This document shows, piece after piece, positions 8,315-15,818 of a stretch of DNA of 24,261 nucleotides. The stretch spans positions 1 to 24,261 of the forward strand of contig JAEWDX010000185.1 of assembly GCA_023389895.1 (NCBI GenBank), read 5' to 3'. Within the stretch, counting starts at the first letter, position 1, and the number at the start of each line of letters is the position of its first letter. The translations under genes were made by a program, and so were the position numbers. The notes under the pieces are model-generated. The model did not search any database. It worked only from the letters and a program-made list of their open reading frames with translations, and was not told the origin of the DNA. The stretch is from Bacillota bacterium. GTDB lineage: Bacteria; Bacillota; Bacilli; Bacillales; Cytobacillaceae.

Positions 8315-8400
8315 CCGAAATATCTGGTAAATTAGATAACGGTATAGATGCTGTATTCGAATACAATGATGAATTATGTATCCTTCATGATAAAATGTGA
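8260..8400 (+). pseudogene. C-terminal fragment of an unrecognised protein
   Basis: A second frame, overlapping the DUF72 stub, reads about 46 residues with protein-like composition: FEFREDEVIEVTEISGKLDN, then GIDAVFEYNDELCILHDKM and a stop. I do not recognise it. It has no usual start codon; only an ATT at 8275 or 8278 follows the AGGGGGT at 8261-8267. A clear terminator follows it. It may be the 3' end of a lost gene or a small gene with an unusual start. Confidence 0.35.
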
Positions 8401-8404
8401 AGAC

Positions 8405-8469
8405 AAGCAGAATCTCTTCTTTCATTGTTCAGTGTGGTAACTTAACTTTAAAGGTGATTCTGCTTTTTT
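8405..8469 (+). terminator. Long-loop hairpin terminator
   Basis: AAGCAGAATC (8405-8414) pairs perfectly with GATTCTGCTT (8456-8465) around a 41-base loop, followed by a T6 run. It would end plus-strand transcripts from the gene-fragment region. On the minus strand no T run follows, so it is a poor stop for the opposing transporter operon. Confidence 0.65.
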
Positions 8470-8541
8470 GCATTTTTTACAGTTGGATTTTACAAATTAA
8501 GGATTCACTACTTATTTTGGTGATGAGCATTTTTTCATATA

Positions 8542-9510
8542 TTAAACTAAATGGCAAGCTACCATATGTCCTTCTGATACTTCCTTCAATTCGGGCTTTT
8601 CAAGTTTACACTTTTCTATTGCCTTTGGACATCTCGTACAGAATCGACATCCTTTAGGTACATTCATTGGACTTGGCAATTCACCTTCTATTAAAATGCG
8701 TTCTGATTTTCCTCCAATTTCAGGATCGGCAATTAGAACCGCTGATATCAGCACTTGCGTGTATGGATGTAACGGAGCTTTGAAGACTTCTTCACTTGTT
8801 CCAATTTCCACCAAAGTCCCCAAATACATTACACCAATTCTATCACTAAGATGATAAACCATAGACAAGTCATGTGCTGTAAATAAATATGTTAGTCCCA
8901 ATTCTTTTTGAAGGTCTTTTAGCATATTTACTACCTGTGCTTGAATTGACACATCTAACGCTGAAATTGGTTCATCACAGAAAATAAATTCTGGATAAGC
9001 AGCAACCGCTCTTGCTACTCCAATTCGCTGTCTCTGACCACCACTAAATTCATATGGAAATTTCTCCATTACTTCTTCATTCATATTTAAAGATTTAAAC
9101 AATTCTTTAACACGCTCGTCGACTTCGTCATCGGTATATCCATTTGTAATTAATGGTTCTGAAATTAATTCTTTTACATTCCAATTCGGATTTAATGCTG
9201 AGTATGGGTCCTGAAAAATTATCTGAAGTTTTTTTCGATATTCTTTCCATTCTTTTTCGGGCATATTTACCAAGTCTTTACCTTCATAAAGAACGCTCCC
9301 ACTATTAACATCAAACATACGAAGAATACAGCGTCCCAATGTGGATTTTCCACAACCAGATTCTCCAACTAACCCAAACGTTTCACCTTTGTATATTTGA
9401 AAAGAAACATCATCAACAGCTTTTACTTCACCCTTTAAACTTCCAAAAAAGTTTTTAATCGGGAAATATTTTTTTAGATTTATTATTTCTAATAATACTT
9501 CTTTATCCAT
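8542..9510 (-). CDS. Peptide/nickel-type ABC transporter ATPase (DppF/OppF-like)
   Basis: This 322-residue ATPase drives a peptide- or nickel-type importer and works with the preceding ATPase as a heterodimer at the inner face of the membrane. Walker A is GESGCGKST near residue 53, the Q-loop region is IIFQDPYSALNP, the signature is FSGGQRQR, Walker B is FIFCDEPISALD, and the switch histidine is in TAHDLS. The C-terminal extension (HPYTQ...) is the oligopeptide-transporter domain and holds a cysteine group, C-x5-C-x6-C plus an extra cysteine (CRFCTRCPKAIEKC). The gap after the upstream ATPase gene is one base. It is last in the operon. The substrate is not determinable from sequence. Confidence 0.93.
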   Translation of the reverse strand: MDKEVLLEIINLKKYFPIKNFFGSLKGEVKAVDDVSFQIYKGETFGLVGESGCGKSTLGRCILRMFDVNSGSVLYEGKDLVNMPEKEWKEYRKKLQIIFQDPYSALNPNWNVKELISEPLITNGYTDDEVDERVKELFKSLNMNEEVMEKFPYEFSGGQRQRIGVARAVAAYPEFIFCDEPISALDVSIQAQVVNMLKDLQKELGLTYLFTAHDLSMVYHLSDRIGVMYLGTLVEIGTSEEVFKAPLHPYTQVLISAVLIADPEIGGKSERILIEGELPSPMNVPKGCRFCTRCPKAIEKCKLEKPELKEVSEGHMVACHLV

Positions 9511-9511
9511 A

Positions 9512-10498
9512 CTAATTCACATCTGCTTCCTTCATATTACAAAAACATTTTGCTTTATGAGTTTCAGAGTAAGCAACATACTCTGGCATTTCTCCTTTAC
9601 ATCTCTCTGTAACAAAGTTGCATCTTTCCGCAAATGGACATCCTTGTGGTAAGCTGTAAAGTGAAGGCGGTGCTCCATCTATTCCTTGTAACCTTTCTCC
9701 CTTGGGATGATCTGGATGTGGAATCGACTTTAAAAGTGCTGTAGTGTATGGATGTTTCGCCTGATAGAATATTTCATCAGCCGTACCTTCTTCCATAATA
9801 ATTCCACCATACATTACCACTATACGGTCACACATGTTAGCCATTACTCCCATATCATGACTAATCATTATAATAGACATATTTCTCTCATTGTGAAGTT
9901 TCTTCAACAACTCTAGAATTTGTGCCTGAATTGTAACATCGAGAGCTGTAGTTGGCTCATCAGCAATCAATAGCGACGGCTCACAACTTAAGGCCATTGC
10001 TATTAACGCTCTCTGTCTCATCCCACCACTAAATTCATGAGGATATTGCTTCATTTGAGCTTCTGGTGCTGGGATTGCTACTTGTCTAAGCATTTCAATA
10101 CCTATTTTTTTTGCTTCGTCTTTAGAACATTTATTATATCTTTTAATAACTTGTGTCAAATGATATTCTATTTTACGCAAAGGATTCATTGCAGTCATTG
10201 GGTCTTGGAAAATCATCGCCATTTCATTTCCACGATACTTCCGCAACTCCCTTTCTGATTTTTCAGCCAAATTTACACCTTTATAAAAAATGCCGTCTGA
10301 TTCCACTTTTGCATAATTAGGAAGTAATCCCATAACACTTTTCATTGTTACACTCTTACCACTTCCAGATTCGCCTACTATTCCAAGAATCTCTCCTTCT
10401 TCCACATGCAAATCTATCCCTCGAATGGCTTCTACACGACCTTTACTCGTCTGAAAAGAGGTTCGCATTTGCTTTAATTCTAGAATGCGGTTTCCCAT
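9512..10498 (-). CDS. Peptide/nickel-type ABC transporter ATPase (DppD/OppD-like)
   Basis: This 328-residue partner ATPase of the importer has Walker A GESGSGKSV, signature FSGGMRQR, Walker B LLIADEPTTALD, and the switch histidine in ISHDMG. The C-terminal extension contains KHPYTTALL and the cysteine pattern C-x5-C-x6-C with a later CFC. In Dpp-type transporters such cysteines are reported to bind an iron-sulfur cluster (family knowledge, not shown here). It directly follows the permease gene with no gap and precedes the second ATPase gene by one base, so all are one operon. Its position as first ATPase and its length fit DppD/OppD. Confidence 0.93.
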   Translation of the reverse strand: MGNRILELKQMRTSFQTSKGRVEAIRGIDLHVEEGEILGIVGESGSGKSVTMKSVMGLLPNYAKVESDGIFYKGVNLAEKSERELRKYRGNEMAMIFQDPMTAMNPLRKIEYHLTQVIKRYNKCSKDEAKKIGIEMLRQVAIPAPEAQMKQYPHEFSGGMRQRALIAMALSCEPSLLIADEPTTALDVTIQAQILELLKKLHNERNMSIIMISHDMGVMANMCDRIVVMYGGIIMEEGTADEIFYQAKHPYTTALLKSIPHPDHPKGERLQGIDGAPPSLYSLPQGCPFAERCNFVTERCKGEMPEYVAYSETHKAKCFCNMKEADVN

Positions 10499-11350
10499 TT
10501 ATTTCTCCTCCTGTGTCACACGTGGTTCTGCATAAAGTCTTATCAAATCACCTAATCTATTAAATGAAAAAATGGTAAGAACGATAAGTATCCCCGGTAT
10601 AAAAGCCATATATGGGGCATTTGATAAGTTAGTTTGTGCTGTTTGGAGAAGACTTCCCCAGCTTGCCATCGGCGGCTGAATTCCAATTCCCAAAAAGCTT
10701 AGAGAACTTTCAACCATAATGGCATTTGCAATTGCACCTGTGGCTGCAGTAATAATTATCGGAAAAATAGTTGGCAAAAGATGCTTTACGATAATTTTGT
10801 ATTTGGCTACTCCAATCAGTTCTGCATATTGTACATATTCTCTATTTTTAGCACTTATTGTTTCCATTCTTACAAGTCTCGAAATCTCCATCCAACTAAG
10901 GCAACCAATTACGATGATAATGGATGCCAAACCTCGTTTGAACAAAAGGCTAACCACTGTTACCATAATAATCCATGGAATAGCACAAAAGACATCAACT
11001 ATACGCATACAGATATTGTCAACAAGGCCCCCAAAATATCCAGATATCACTCCTACTGTAACACCTATTGTAACCGAAGTTATCATCGCCAATATACCTA
11101 CAACAAGAGAAACTCTTGCCCCACTTATTACACGTGCAAAATAATCTCTTCCTAATTCGTCCGTTCCAAACAAGTGCTCACTGGAAGGTTCCTGTAACAT
11201 GTTGGTAACATCAATTGCTTCCGGCTCAAGTCCAGAAAATTCAATTGTAATACTTGAAAAAATGATCAGTATAAGAAAAGCAACTGCAAACCACATCCCC
11301 TTATCTGAGAGGAATTTTCTTTTTACTATTTCTATTCTTCTGTTTTGCAT
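10499..11350 (-). CDS. ABC transporter permease (DppC/OppC-like)
   Basis: This 283-residue inner-membrane permease has an N-terminal cytoplasmic stretch, a first helix (MWFAVAFLILIIFSSI), and the OppC-type HLFGTDELGRDYFARVISGA segment before the main domain. Around five further helices follow. The EAA coupling loop is visible as YAELIGVAKYKIIVKHLLP, which contacts the ATPases. The C-terminal SSLSFLGIGIQPPMASWG is diagnostic for this family. It forms the membrane channel together with the DppB-like subunit encoded just upstream. The stop lies immediately before the next start, indicating one polycistronic message. Confidence 0.93.
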   Translation of the reverse strand: MQNRRIEIVKRKFLSDKGMWFAVAFLILIIFSSITIEFSGLEPEAIDVTNMLQEPSSEHLFGTDELGRDYFARVISGARVSLVVGILAMITSVTIGVTVGVISGYFGGLVDNICMRIVDVFCAIPWIIMVTVVSLLFKRGLASIIIVIGCLSWMEISRLVRMETISAKNREYVQYAELIGVAKYKIIVKHLLPTIFPIIITAATGAIANAIMVESSLSFLGIGIQPPMASWGSLLQTAQTNLSNAPYMAFIPGILIVLTIFSFNRLGDLIRLYAEPRVTQEEK

Positions 11351-11355
11351 AACAT

Positions 11356-12306
11356 TTACCTCTCAAATTTGATTCTTGGATCAATTAGTGCACATAAAAT
11401 ATCAGACAAAAGATTTCCTAAAATGACCAATGTTCCTGATAATAATAAGACATCCATTACTATTGGATAATCTAAGTTTCTAACTGCAGTTATGAAATAC
11501 ACCCCAATACCAGGCCAAGAAAATACGGTTTCTGTAATTACAGCCCCAGTAACTAACATCGGCAATGCCATTCCTAATTTAGTGATCAGTGGCAACAATA
11601 CATTCTGAGAAACGTGTTTAAAAAGGATTTCCATTTTACTGCTTCCAAACGCTTTTTGCACAATAACATAATCTTCGTCTAATTGAGTAATGGTTGAGCT
11701 TCTGACATAACGCACCAACTCCGGAAGGAATCCAAGAATTAATACAGTATATGGCATAACAAAATGCATTAAAAAGTCTCCTAAAGAATTATCCCCAATT
11801 GTATGCATCCCGACAATAGGGAACCATTTCAATTTGCATCCGAAAAAGTACATAATTAATAGTGCCACCCAAAACGTAGGTACTGATAATCCTACCGATG
11901 CAAAGCTATTTATCAGTTTATCTTCCAAACCATCTTTCTTATGGCCTGCTATCAACCCTAATATAATTGCGAGTGCAAATGCTGTAAGATAAGAAGGCAG
12001 AACTAGCTTTATAGTATTAGGAATTTTCACTGACAAATCATCTGCAATATTTGTATGATTAATTAGAGAATATCCCAGTTCTCCCTTGCATATATTTTTC
12101 AGCCAACTAAAGTACTGTACATAAATCGGAGCATTAAGACCATATTCTTCTCTTTTTGCATCAATTTCTTCCTGTGTCATCTTATCTGTTGTGATTGCAT
12201 CCACAGCATCATATGGAGCTAAATTAATCAATACAAAACACAATGCTGTTATTACAATCATAAGAGGGATGGCTTGAAAAATTCGTTTTACAATATACTT
12301 TAACAT
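11356..12306 (-). CDS. ABC transporter permease (DppB/OppB-like)
   Basis: This 316-residue permease starts MLKYIVKRIFQAIPLMIVIT, the usual OppB/DppB opening. It has the periplasmic-side YGLNAPIYVQYFSWLKN and GELGYSL motifs, and GLSVPTFWVALLIMYFF in the core. The EAA loop lies around YVIVQKAFGSSKMEILFKHV. The end, DPRIKFER, is also family-typical. AAAGGAGA lies seven bases before the ATG. The gene is separated from the lipoprotein gene by 443 bases containing a terminator hairpin and an intron remnant, an unusual break. Transcription of the permease and ATPase genes therefore depends on read-through or a promoter of its own; I saw no clear one. Confidence 0.93.
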   Translation of the reverse strand: MLKYIVKRIFQAIPLMIVITALCFVLINLAPYDAVDAITTDKMTQEEIDAKREEYGLNAPIYVQYFSWLKNICKGELGYSLINHTNIADDLSVKIPNTIKLVLPSYLTAFALAIILGLIAGHKKDGLEDKLINSFASVGLSVPTFWVALLIMYFFGCKLKWFPIVGMHTIGDNSLGDFLMHFVMPYTVLILGFLPELVRYVRSSTITQLDEDYVIVQKAFGSSKMEILFKHVSQNVLLPLITKLGMALPMLVTGAVITETVFSWPGIGVYFITAVRNLDYPIVMDVLLLSGTLVILGNLLSDILCALIDPRIKFER

Positions 12307-12333
12307 TCCGTCTCTCCTTTTTTCCTATATCCA

Positions 12334-12706
12334 ATCGAGGGGGAGAAGGTGTTACCCCCCAACCTCTCACACCACCGTTCGTACAATTCGGTATACGGCG
12401 GTTCCACCAAGATTGACGCAGTGTTTCATAGCGATCATACAGACATTTATGCCCTTAGTTGCTCCAGTAGGAATTCCCAAGGGTTTTTGTGTAGGATTGA
12501 CTACATGCAATTCTTCAGTATTTCTTTCTAGAGATCTCCCATTCGTCTGCCTTATATGAAGTTCGTATTCCTAGATCGGAGATTTGCTGATCGCTTTCTT
12601 CAGATTTCGCGTCACTACGGACACACCTGCCTTCAGCGAATGATTTGCTATCCTCAATGTTCATAGAGGAATTCCACCACCCAGTTAATGAACATGCCTG
12701 GCACAC
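12334..12706 (-). mobile_element. Group II intron remnant lacking its reverse transcriptase
   Basis: On the minus strand the element starts with GTGTGCC (12706), matching the GUGYG 5' end of group II introns. Stem-forming domain I-like sequence follows: ATGTTCAT and ATGAACAT can pair. The 3' part contains a complete domain V (12371-12402). There ACCGCCGT pairs with ACGGTGGT over eight pairs, including the catalytic CGC triad with its G-U wobble, topped by a short upper stem. GTGTGAGAGG and a G/C-rich domain VI follow, and the element ends in CTCGAT at 12334. Full introns with an ORF are about 1.9-2.5 kb; this is 373 bases, so most of domains I-IV and the maturase gene are deleted. It sits directly after a terminator hairpin, the preferred site of group IIC (class C) introns. 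Confidence 0.75.
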
Positions 12707-12736
12707 AAAAGAGGAGGACTAAAAGTCCTCCTCCCT
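12707..12736 (-). terminator. Terminator after the peptide-binding lipoprotein gene
   Basis: GAGGAGGACT (12711-12720) and AGTCCTCCTC (12724-12733) form a perfect ten-base-pair stem with a three-base loop. In the minus direction TTTT (12710-12707) follows and the intron begins at the next base. It lies 14 bases after the lipoprotein stop and would reduce transcription into the permease genes, raising lipoprotein relative to the membrane parts. Confidence 0.8.
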
Positions 12737-12749
12737 AAAGACATAACTT

Positions 12750-14276
12750 TTATTCAAAGTATAATTTAGACATATCTTCAAATGTATAAATTGGAGCAAG
12801 TACTGCCTCGTCAATTCCCTGAAGTGATGGATTTGTTACGATAATTCTAAGGTTTGTTCCAAATGGATAGAATAAAGCTTCATCAGCTACTAGCTGTTGT
12901 GCTTCTGCATAGATTTCTGCTCTCTTTGCCGAATCTGTTTCTACCAGGCCTGCAGCAAATAATGCATCTAATTCATCATTAGCATAGTTAATCATTTGAC
13001 CAGTTCCAAACATTCCTTTGTATCCGTCTGGATCAATTGTCATGATATACCCACCTAGATACATATCATACGTTGTGTCTTCGTTGTCATATGCTGTTTC
13101 TACATATGCAGCCTGTTCAAGACCATAAAGTTCAACTTTAATACCAACTTCTTTTAACTGAGCCTGAATAACCTGAGCCTGAGCTGTCTGTGCTGGATCT
13201 GCTCCAATGTAACAGATTGATAAATCTGTTGGTCCGTCTGCTACTAATTTTTTAGCTGCTTCGATATCTTGGTCGTATTTTTCAACATCTTCTGTGTAAT
13301 ATCCGTTTGTAGCTGGAAGGAATGAATAGCTGATTGTTGCATAATCTAATGAGTTGTAAGCAGCAACCATAATTTCTTCTCTGTTTAATGCTGTTAAAAC
13401 GCCTTTTCTGTAATCTGCATCCTGCATATTTTCAGAAACTCTGTTAATACGAACATAAGCTACGCGACCTTCACTGTATGGAGTGATTGTAAAATCTTCC
13501 AATCCGTCTAACTGTGATGCAGTTGCTATCCATGCATCAACTTCACCATTCTGAAGTGCTGCTTTTGCTGTTTGATTGTCAGTAATAATTTGATAAATCA
13601 CTGTATCAATATTAGTTTCACCATTTACATAATATGGGTTTTTAACCGCTTTTATGTACTGTCCAGATACATATTCTTCAAACATGTATGGTCCACTTCC
13701 AACGATAGTGTCTTCATTCATATTCATGTCTAAGGAATCTCTTCCTTCAAATACATGTTTTGGTAATAAGTTAACATCTGAAATTGTTTCAGGGAAACTA
13801 GCCATCGCTGATGAAAGTACAAACTCTACTGTTGTATCATCGACTTTGTTAAATGCAACTCCGTCAAAAGATCCCGTTGTATCCTGTGCCGCATAAGTTT
13901 CGAATGTAAATACAACGTCATCTGCTGTAAGTGCTTCGCCATCTGACCATTTTGTTTCAGATTTTACTTTACATATGTATGTTAAACCATCGGTTGTTTC
14001 AAAGCTTTCAGCTGAATAGAAGTTATAGCTTCCATCTGCTGAAAGCGTGAATAAAGGTTCATTAATCATTTTGATGAATGACATACCTTCACGAGTATCT
14101 GTTGTAAAATAGTTTAATGTGTTTCCTGTGTCAGATTGAATCGCATAAGTAAATGTTTCTTTTACTTCTGTTGTTTCAGCGCTTTCATCTGTAGCTACGT
14201 CTTCACTTTGACTACATGCAACGAGCCCAAGAGCCATTACACCAACAAGAAGTAGAGATAAAAGTCTCTTTTTCAT
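12750..14276 (-). CDS. Family 5 extracellular solute-binding lipoprotein (peptide/nickel type)
   Basis: This 508-residue lipoprotein captures the substrate outside the membrane and delivers it to the permeases. The signal peptide MKKRLLSLLLVGVMALG ends in the lipobox LVAC with the lipidated C21. An acidic linker (SEDVATDESAETTEVKE) follows, typical of Gram-positive lipoproteins. The mature part shows SBP family 5 features: MINEPLF, SDGEALTADDVVFTFE and VGSGPYMF. The ATG at 14276 is chosen because GGAGGG (14284-14289) lies eight bases upstream. A TTG at 14291 overlaps that site and is rejected. Phrases such as DPDGYKGMFGTGQMINYAND recall clostridial proteins, hinting at transfer. The ligand cannot be assigned from sequence. 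Confidence 0.92.
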   Translation of the reverse strand: MKKRLLSLLLVGVMALGLVACSQSEDVATDESAETTEVKETFTYAIQSDTGNTLNYFTTDTREGMSFIKMINEPLFTLSADGSYNFYSAESFETTDGLTYICKVKSETKWSDGEALTADDVVFTFETYAAQDTTGSFDGVAFNKVDDTTVEFVLSSAMASFPETISDVNLLPKHVFEGRDSLDMNMNEDTIVGSGPYMFEEYVSGQYIKAVKNPYYVNGETNIDTVIYQIITDNQTAKAALQNGEVDAWIATASQLDGLEDFTITPYSEGRVAYVRINRVSENMQDADYRKGVLTALNREEIMVAAYNSLDYATISYSFLPATNGYYTEDVEKYDQDIEAAKKLVADGPTDLSICYIGADPAQTAQAQVIQAQLKEVGIKVELYGLEQAAYVETAYDNEDTTYDMYLGGYIMTIDPDGYKGMFGTGQMINYANDELDALFAAGLVETDSAKRAEIYAEAQQLVADEALFYPFGTNLRIIVTNPSLQGIDEAVLAPIYTFEDMSKLYFE

Positions 14277-14488
14277 TTGTTTTCCCTCCAAATTTATTTT
14301 TTCATACTAATGACCTAGTTTATCCCCTAAGCATCTTAGCATCTTTTATCATATTAATCTAATCGATAATTCCTATGAAAGTGACAAAAAATAATAGAAT
14401 AAATCTATACTGAAATAACATCGTATTCTACACCTGAAAAAATATTAGTTTACGAATTTTATAATATTTTATAAGCCGTACTAAAAAT

Positions 14489-14662
14489 TTATTTCTTAAG
14501 CGGACGCTCTAAAGATAAGATCTCCTCATCAATAGCATAATATTGCTGTTCTACGACATTTTTAACATCATTAACTGCTGCGTTATAAATATGTGGAGCA
14601 AGTTTCTCTTTCACAAACTCCAATACGTTTGCTGCAGCAAATTCAGTCAGAAGATCTAGAGT
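14489..14662 (-). pseudogene. 5'-truncated DUF2164 gene
   Basis: About 57 residues (TLDLLTEFAAANVLEFVKEK, then LAPHIYNAAVNDVKNVVEQQ, then YYAIDEEILSLERP) match the middle and end of DUF2164 proteins, which are normally about 80 residues. The N-terminal helix, about 25 residues, is missing. The same frame continues upstream only into the antisense-frame overlap with the L,D-transpeptidase gene, and no ATG, GTG or TTG with a ribosome binding site lies near the homologous part. A deletion probably joined the end of the transpeptidase gene to the inside of this gene. It could be translated only by coupling or from an odd start. Confidence 0.6.
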
Positions 14663-14669
14663 AGCTATA

Positions 14670-15005
14670 TTAATTGTGGATTGAAACGCTAGTACCAAGC
14701 GGAACCATAGATGATAATTCAAGAACATCATGATTAAACATTCTAATACATCCATGTGAGACGTCTTTCCCGATTGAAGCAGGACTGTTCGTTCCGTGGA
14801 TCCCATAATGTGGTTTAGAAAGTCCCATCCAAAGGACGCCAAAAGGACCGCCAGGATTAGTTTGTTTATTGATGATCGTATATGTTCCTGTCGGCGTAGG
14901 TGTTAGCATCTTCCCGATTGCAACTGGATAGGTCTTTATGAGCCTGTTTCCATCAAATAACTTCAATTGATGATGTCTAGTTGAAATGTTAATCCACTTT
15001 ACCAT
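14670..15005 (-). CDS. Small L,D-transpeptidase (YkuD domain)
   Basis: This 111-residue protein consists of a YkuD domain only. The conserved catalytic region reads HGTNSPASIGKDVSHGCIRM, with H70, S83, H84, the catalytic C86 and R88 in place. The N-terminal part (LKLFDGNRLIKTYPVAIGK) and TPTPTGTYTI are family-typical. L,D-transpeptidases make 3-3 crosslinks in peptidoglycan or attach proteins to it. This one has no signal peptide or LysM domain, so export is unclear, as for other short Bacillus homologues found in spore formers. The start is the ATG at 15005, with GGAGG at 15014-15018; the earlier in-frame ATG at 15020 overlaps that site. It ends normally, just before the broken DUF2164 frame. 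Confidence 0.88.
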   Translation of the reverse strand: MVKWINISTRHHQLKLFDGNRLIKTYPVAIGKMLTPTPTGTYTIINKQTNPGGPFGVLWMGLSKPHYGIHGTNSPASIGKDVSHGCIRMFNHDVLELSSMVPLGTSVSIHN

Positions 15006-15134
15006 AAAGCCGACCTCCATTTTTGATTAGTGTATGAAAAGGTGAAAGGAATTGTTTGCAGCAAAAAAACTTGGCGATGTGATAGAAAGTGGATAGAAGA
15101 GACGAGTAACAAAGAAAGCTAAATAAACTACACA

Positions 15135-15176
15135 CCTTCCCCATGGCCTGCATAATTTGTAGTGGGGAAAGGGGGG
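15135..15176 (+). promoter_or_regulatory. Possible hairpin at the yunC ribosome binding site
   Basis: TTCCCCA (15137-15143) pairs with TGGGGAA (15163-15169), and the stem can extend to CCTT/AAGG with a bulge. The right arm touches the AAAGGGGGG ribosome binding site at 15168-15176, so it could limit yunC translation. This is suggestive only. Confidence 0.3.
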
Positions 15177-15182
15177 TTTTTC

Positions 15183-15485
15183 ATGATTGAATTGAAGCCG
15201 ATTGATATTGAAGGACATATTTTTTTATCTGTCTCAGTTGCCTTGCCAAAGACAAATTTACTCGTTGTGACTAGTGATAAAGGCTATATTATGTGTGGTG
15301 CACTTGATGTGGCATTACTAAATGAAAAATTGAAGGAGAGAAAGGTGATTGCAGGCAGAGCAGTTGGTGTTAAGTCAATTGAACAGCTGCTTCTTGCTCC
15401 GCTTGAATCTGTCACTTTTGAAGCAGAAGCATTAGGGATTCATCGTGGAATGATTGGGAAGGAAGCGCTTCTTAAGATGATTTAA
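15183..15485 (+). CDS. yunC: YunC family protein (DUF1805)
   Basis: This 100-residue protein is a clear YunC/DUF1805 member. GYIMCGALDVALLNEKLKER and the following AGRAVGVKSIEQLL are nearly identical to B. subtilis YunC as I remember it. The function is unknown; the structure of the family is a small alpha/beta fold. The ATG at 15183 has AAAGGGGGG directly upstream; an in-frame GTG at 15162 lies before that site and is not used. In B. subtilis yunC lies near lytH (yunA) and lipA. Here about 6.6 kb of other genes separate it from lytH, showing a rearranged neighbourhood. Confidence 0.92.
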   Translation: MIELKPIDIEGHIFLSVSVALPKTNLLVVTSDKGYIMCGALDVALLNEKLKERKVIAGRAVGVKSIEQLLLAPLESVTFEAEALGIHRGMIGKEALLKMI

Positions 15486-15818
15486 CAGATCGCTTCTTAT
15501 AGATAATAGGTTGCTTTGCTTTAAATAAATATTAACAATCGGAAAAAAATACGGAGAGTAAAGCAACCGAATTCTATCATAGATAGCAGGTTCAAAGACT
15601 CAGATTATCGGAGTGGTAATCTTTTTAACAGTTCATTTGTAGTATGATAAAATTCGTGATTGCGGATTTATTATTTGAATTTAGGTACTAATGCTGATTG
15701 CCATCCCCTTTGTAGAAAGGTTAATGTAGAATTAATAGTCTATTTGTCGTAAAATGTAGTAATGTGAGTATTTTTATACATATTAATCAAATTATTGTTT
15801 ATAAAGTGGGAGTTATAT
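15486..15818. other. Intergenic region between yunC and the HD-GYP gene
   Basis: This is a 333-base A/T-rich stretch without a credible gene. It holds an inverted repeat, GGTTGCTTT near 15510 with AAAGCAACC near 15561, enclosing about 42 bases, and a compact terminator-like hairpin at 15602-15626. A TATACA at 15775-15780 could be a -10 box for the following gene, but no good -35 box is visible. Confidence 0.5.
15602..15626 (+). terminator. Hairpin terminator downstream of yunC
   Basis: AGATTATC (15602-15609) pairs with GGTAATCT (15615-15622) with one G-U pair and a five-base loop. A T5 run follows. Confidence 0.55.

Noticed and set aside
8397..8657. 86-residue plus-strand frame rich in hydrophobic residues
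   Set aside because: It starts inside the previous frame's stop, runs through the terminator hairpin and overlaps the end of the ATPase gene in antisense. It has no good ribosome binding site.
12349..12706. Short open frames on both strands in the gap between the lipoprotein and permease genes
   Set aside because: They are explained by the intron remnant: the sequence follows RNA structure, has no ribosome binding sites and no recognisable protein.
14663..14842. Upstream part of the 117-residue frame containing the DUF2164 tail
   Set aside because: Residues before TLDLL are an out-of-frame reading of the L,D-transpeptidase gene, so the frame was trimmed to the homologous part.
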